NCBI GenBank assembly: GCA_945291235.1
Contig: CALYQY010000002.1
Span: 1 to 51,605, forward strand
Source of the DNA: an uncultured Gilliamella sp.
Lineage (GTDB): Bacteria > Pseudomonadota > Gammaproteobacteria > Enterobacterales > Enterobacteriaceae
Direction: 5' to 3'
DNA length: 51,605 nt
Positions 48,626 to 51,605 of this stretch are shown here, piece after piece; the stretch's first letter is position 1, and every line of letters starts with the position of its first letter. Position numbers and translations under genes: made by a program. The notes under the pieces were generated by a model that was not told where the DNA came from, did not search any database, and worked only from the letters and a program-made list of their open reading frames with translations.

Positions 48626-51442
48626 ATGGAAAAAGATATTTTATACAAGGCATTAACCAGACCTGCATTAATATTAGGATTACCATTGCAGTTAATCATA
48701 TTTATTGCATGGTTAACTGTTATGTTATGTATGTTTATTTCATACTTTTTTGTCGGTTTAGGTATTTTTCTTTTTATTACCTGTGTTGCTTTAAATAAAA
48801 AGGATGAAATGTTTTTTTCTATATTGGGAAAGAAATTATTGGTTTCAAGCGGAACGGCCAGTTTGTCACAAAGTAAAAAGCTATATGGCAATAATATAGA
48901 TTATGTAACATCATCGTCTTATCGGGCAATAAAAGTGGATAATAATATTAATTTAAAACATTTTTCAACTATCGAAAAAAACATACCTTACTCAAGTCAT
49001 ATCGATAATCACATTATTATTAACAAAAATGGTGATTTAGTGGCGACATGGGAAGTAAAAGGTATTTCCTTTGAAACAAAAGGTGATGATGAACTTGATA
49101 TCAGAAAAAATGAACTTGATAATTTTATTCGCTCATTTTCAAATGAAAACATAGCAATATATGTAAATGTCATCAAAAAAAATACAGATATCAAAATAGG
49201 CGGTGATTTTACGGGGTTTTGGTTTGCTGAAGAAAATAATAATCGATATCTCGATTACCTAAAAAGTCAGCAAAATAAAGAGACTTTTATTTATGTTTCT
49301 TTGGTGATGAAAGGCGCGGATTTACAAGATAAAGCAGATAGCTTCATTACCAGTATAATTACAAAATTGATAGGGAAAAAATCGATTAATGTCAAAGAAA
49401 AACAGGATTTCATTGATAATAACTTATTACAAATGAAAGATCTCTGTTTCAGATTTGATAAAGGATTATCTGAATTTGGCTCAAGGCGACTAGGGTTATA
49501 TAGCAAAAATGACTATGTTTATTCAGAATTGATTGAATTATATAACTTAATATTAAGTGGTATTGATCGACCGATAATAATCGAACCGACAAGGTTATCC
49601 AACCTATTAGCCACGTCTGATTATTATTTTGGTGAACAGACAGTTATCGCAAAGTCAAATAATCAAACTAAATATATAAAATGCGTTGAAATAAAAACTT
49701 ATTCTAACGAAACCAATCAAGGTATCTTTGATTTTCTTCTCGCTTTACCGATAGATATTTGTATAACGCAATCCTTTTCTATTTTATCAGCCAAAAAAGG
49801 AGTGGATTTAATAAAAAGGAAGAAAAATCAATTTGAATCATCAAACGATGATGGTGTTTCACAAGTATTGACCCTTGATTTATTTATTGATGATTTAGCA
49901 AGTGGCAATATTTCAATTGGAGAATACCATTTTAATGTATTTATCCGTGCCAATTCTTTTGAGCAAGTACAAAATCAATCAAAAGAAATTATACAATCTT
50001 TAAATAATAAAGGGTTTATTGCACAAGATAGCACAATATCATTAAAACCTAATTTCTTTGCGCAGTTGCCTTCAAATTTTAAATATCGAACACGCGTTGT
50101 TGAAATCACCAGTAAAAATTTTGCAGGAACAACAGGATTACACAATTTTTTAGCTGGTAAACGAATCGGCAATTGTTGGGGAGATGCGCTAACGGTATTA
50201 CAAACTAGAAGCGGACAACCCTATTATTTCAATATTCATGAAGAAAACGCATTTACTAATGATTTGGGTAAAGATCTAGTCGGTAATTTTATGATCATTG
50301 GTGGAACAGGTGCCGGTAAAACAGTTCTTGCATCCTGGATATTGGAACAAAGTTTAAAATTTAATAGTCCAACATCGTTTAAAACCAATGTATTAGAACA
50401 AACCAAAAAATTTAGATTTATCTATTTTGATAAAGATAGGGCTGTTCAAATGCATATGTTAGCCTTAGGTGGAAAATACATTAGTCTCAGAAAAGGTTTC
50501 AATACCAATCTAAATCCTTTTGCGCTTGAAAGCACGCAAGAAAACATTAATTTTTTAGTTTCATTTATTAAACTACTTTGCTCATTAGACGGTGGTCCTG
50601 TATCTGTATTACAAGATAAAGAGATATATAGAGCCGTTAATCAAGTCATGTCCCGAGAAAGAAGCAAAAGAAGTTTTGGTATTTCTTTATTACTTCAAAC
50701 ATTGGACATAGAGCAGGCAGAGGATAAACGAGAAAAATCGATTCATGAAAGACTACAAAAATGGAGCCGAAATGGTTTTTTAGGTTGGGTATTTGATAAT
50801 GAAATAGATGATCTTGATATCGAAAAATACAATACTTTTGGCATTGATGGCACAGAGTTTTTAGATGATAAGGAAATCTTGGATCCGTTAATGTTTTACA
50901 TTCTCCACAAAATAAAATTGTTATTAAATGGTCAACGGATTGGTGTTTTTATCGACGAAATACAAAAATATGCAGAATGTCCTACGGTTGACAACATGAT
51001 CGACGATCTGTTTAGGGTTATCCGTAAACTACAAGGATTTATTGGTGGGGCAACACAAGATCTGACTTCGATTGAACATACCAAAACATACAAAGTACTA
51101 TTAACACAGACAGAAACTAAAATAGTTATGCCAGAAAAAGTATATCGGGAAGATTATTTTATTGAACGTCTAAAATTTACTGAAAAAGAGTTTCAATTGC
51201 TAAAGACTTTGAAAAAAGCAGATAGAGAATTTTTAGTGAAAAAAACCAGTGTCGATACCGGAAAACCTGAAAGTATCGTTTGTCGATTAAATTTAGGTTG
51301 CCTAGGTGAGAATTTACGTATATTGAGCATTGGTTCATCAGAACGAGCAGTCGCCGATAAACTAATAGCAGAAACAGATGATGCTCAAATCTGGATTAAA
51401 AAATTAGGTCAATTATTACAAGCTGAAAATATGAATCAATAA
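48626..51442 (+). CDS. virB4: VirB3-VirB4 fusion ATPase
   Basis: 938 residues. The first 90 or so form a VirB3-like module (DILYKALTRPALILGLPLQ then two membrane helices). A full VirB4 ATPase follows, with Walker A GGTGAGKT at 559-566 and Walker B GVFIDEIQ including D777-E778. VirB4 drives pilin extraction and channel assembly at the inner membrane. Fused VirB3-VirB4 proteins are known from several systems, such as Campylobacter and Helicobacter types. The frame is intact through both halves. virB5 follows after 14 bp. Confidence 0.9.
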   Translation: MEKDILYKALTRPALILGLPLQLIIFIAWLTVMLCMFISYFFVGLGIFLFITCVALNKKDEMFFSILGKKLLVSSGTASLSQSKKLYGNNIDYVTSSSYRAIKVDNNINLKHFSTIEKNIPYSSHIDNHIIINKNGDLVATWEVKGISFETKGDDELDIRKNELDNFIRSFSNENIAIYVNVIKKNTDIKIGGDFTGFWFAEENNNRYLDYLKSQQNKETFIYVSLVMKGADLQDKADSFITSIITKLIGKKSINVKEKQDFIDNNLLQMKDLCFRFDKGLSEFGSRRLGLYSKNDYVYSELIELYNLILSGIDRPIIIEPTRLSNLLATSDYYFGEQTVIAKSNNQTKYIKCVEIKTYSNETNQGIFDFLLALPIDICITQSFSILSAKKGVDLIKRKKNQFESSNDDGVSQVLTLDLFIDDLASGNISIGEYHFNVFIRANSFEQVQNQSKEIIQSLNNKGFIAQDSTISLKPNFFAQLPSNFKYRTRVVEITSKNFAGTTGLHNFLAGKRIGNCWGDALTVLQTRSGQPYYFNIHEENAFTNDLGKDLVGNFMIIGGTGAGKTVLASWILEQSLKFNSPTSFKTNVLEQTKKFRFIYFDKDRAVQMHMLALGGKYISLRKGFNTNLNPFALESTQENINFLVSFIKLLCSLDGGPVSVLQDKEIYRAVNQVMSRERSKRSFGISLLLQTLDIEQAEDKREKSIHERLQKWSRNGFLGWVFDNEIDDLDIEKYNTFGIDGTEFLDDKEILDPLMFYILHKIKLLLNGQRIGVFIDEIQKYAECPTVDNMIDDLFRVIRKLQGFIGGATQDLTSIEHTKTYKVLLTQTETKIVMPEKVYREDYFIERLKFTEKEFQLLKTLKKADREFLVKKTSVDTGKPESIVCRLNLGCLGENLRILSIGSSERAVADKLIAETDDAQIWIKKLGQLLQAENMNQ

Positions 51443-51456
51443 AGGGAGAGGAAACA

Positions 51457-51605
51457 ATGAAAAAAACAAAATTATTAATGTTAAGTTTATGCTTTATATC
51501 TTATAACGCATTATCTGGAGGTGTTCCTGTATTTGATGGCGCAGCCAGTATAAGAGCACTCAATGAGTGGCAAGAAAAACTACAACAATGGCAATCAACA
51601 AACAG
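51457..51605 (+). CDS. virB5: VirB5-like minor pilin, N-terminus only
   Basis: Starts with ATG behind GGGAGAGGA and is cut by the window edge after 49 codons. A signal peptide (about 1-20) precedes GGVPVFDGAASIRALNEWQ, typical of VirB5/TraC mature N-termini (pilus-tip component). Position after virB4 supports this. Confidence 0.75.
   Translation, partial: MKKTKLLMLSLCFISYNALSGGVPVFDGAASIRALNEWQEKLQQWQSTN

Noticed and set aside
48323..48891. Reverse-strand and alternative-frame ORFs over virB2 and the virB3-virB4 start
   Set aside because: They overlap well-supported genes, lack family features and are antisense or frame shadows.
40635..51605. Integrase or attachment-site repeat for the accessory region
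   Set aside because: No integrase and no second copy of the tRNA-Ala 3' end were seen; the island boundary, if any, lies beyond the window.
1..51605. CRISPR arrays and insertion sequences
   Set aside because: No regularly spaced repeats and no transposase-like ORFs were seen.

Overview
The window looks like chromosome from a low-GC (roughly one third G+C by eye) gammaproteobacterium close to the Enterobacterales. The family Orbaceae (Gilliamella-like insect-gut symbionts) is my best guess. The housekeeping proteins align almost colinearly with Escherichia coli (MaoP, MurJ, FolC, CvpA, PurF, NuoN). Several E. coli gene neighbourhoods are kept: trpT-maoP-comM, znuCB/znuA-mepM, tolB-pal-cpoB-tRNA-Lys, accD-folC-dedD-cvpA-purF and yajC-secDF. 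The genus is inferred from composition and protein style, not from a search.

Layout. 1-4.8 kb: end of tRNA-Trp, maoP, comM (reverse), and the divergent zinc-uptake genes znuCB/znuA around a perfect Zur box. 4.8-9.5 kb: murein and repair genes mepM, mrcB, mutM. 9.8-12.8 kb: tolB, pal, cpoB and tRNA-Lys, without tolQRA. 13.2-15.4 kb: a Fur-boxed TonB-dependent siderophore receptor. 15.6-22.3 kb: murJ, then accD-folC-dedD-cvpA-purF. 22.5-26.5 kb: an intimin-like inverse autotransporter followed by a SinI-family partner. 26.6-32.6 kb (reverse): nuoJKLMN alone, without nuoA-I. 33-36.7 kb: ppc and a secreted Sel1-repeat protein. 37.2-40.7 kb: yajC-secD-secF and tRNA-Ala. 40.7 kb to the right edge: an accessory region with a possible small RNA or leader, a classical autotransporter, a decayed ORF, a type IV coupling protein, and the start of a VirB-type secretion operon (virB1, virB2, a virB3-virB4 fusion, and the start of virB5).

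The most notable observation is the nuoJKLMN block. It is a tight, intact operon, but NuoJ, NuoK, NuoL and NuoM have lost many residues that form the proton path in ordinary complex I, while the NuoL lateral helix region and most of NuoN are retained. NuoN also carries an insertion of about 110 hydrophilic residues in its first periplasmic loop. Either complex I is decaying here or this membrane module has been put to another use. Secondary points are the SinH/SinI-like adhesin pair, the split tol locus, the T4SS island beside tRNA-Ala, and several strong inverted repeats and regulatory sites.
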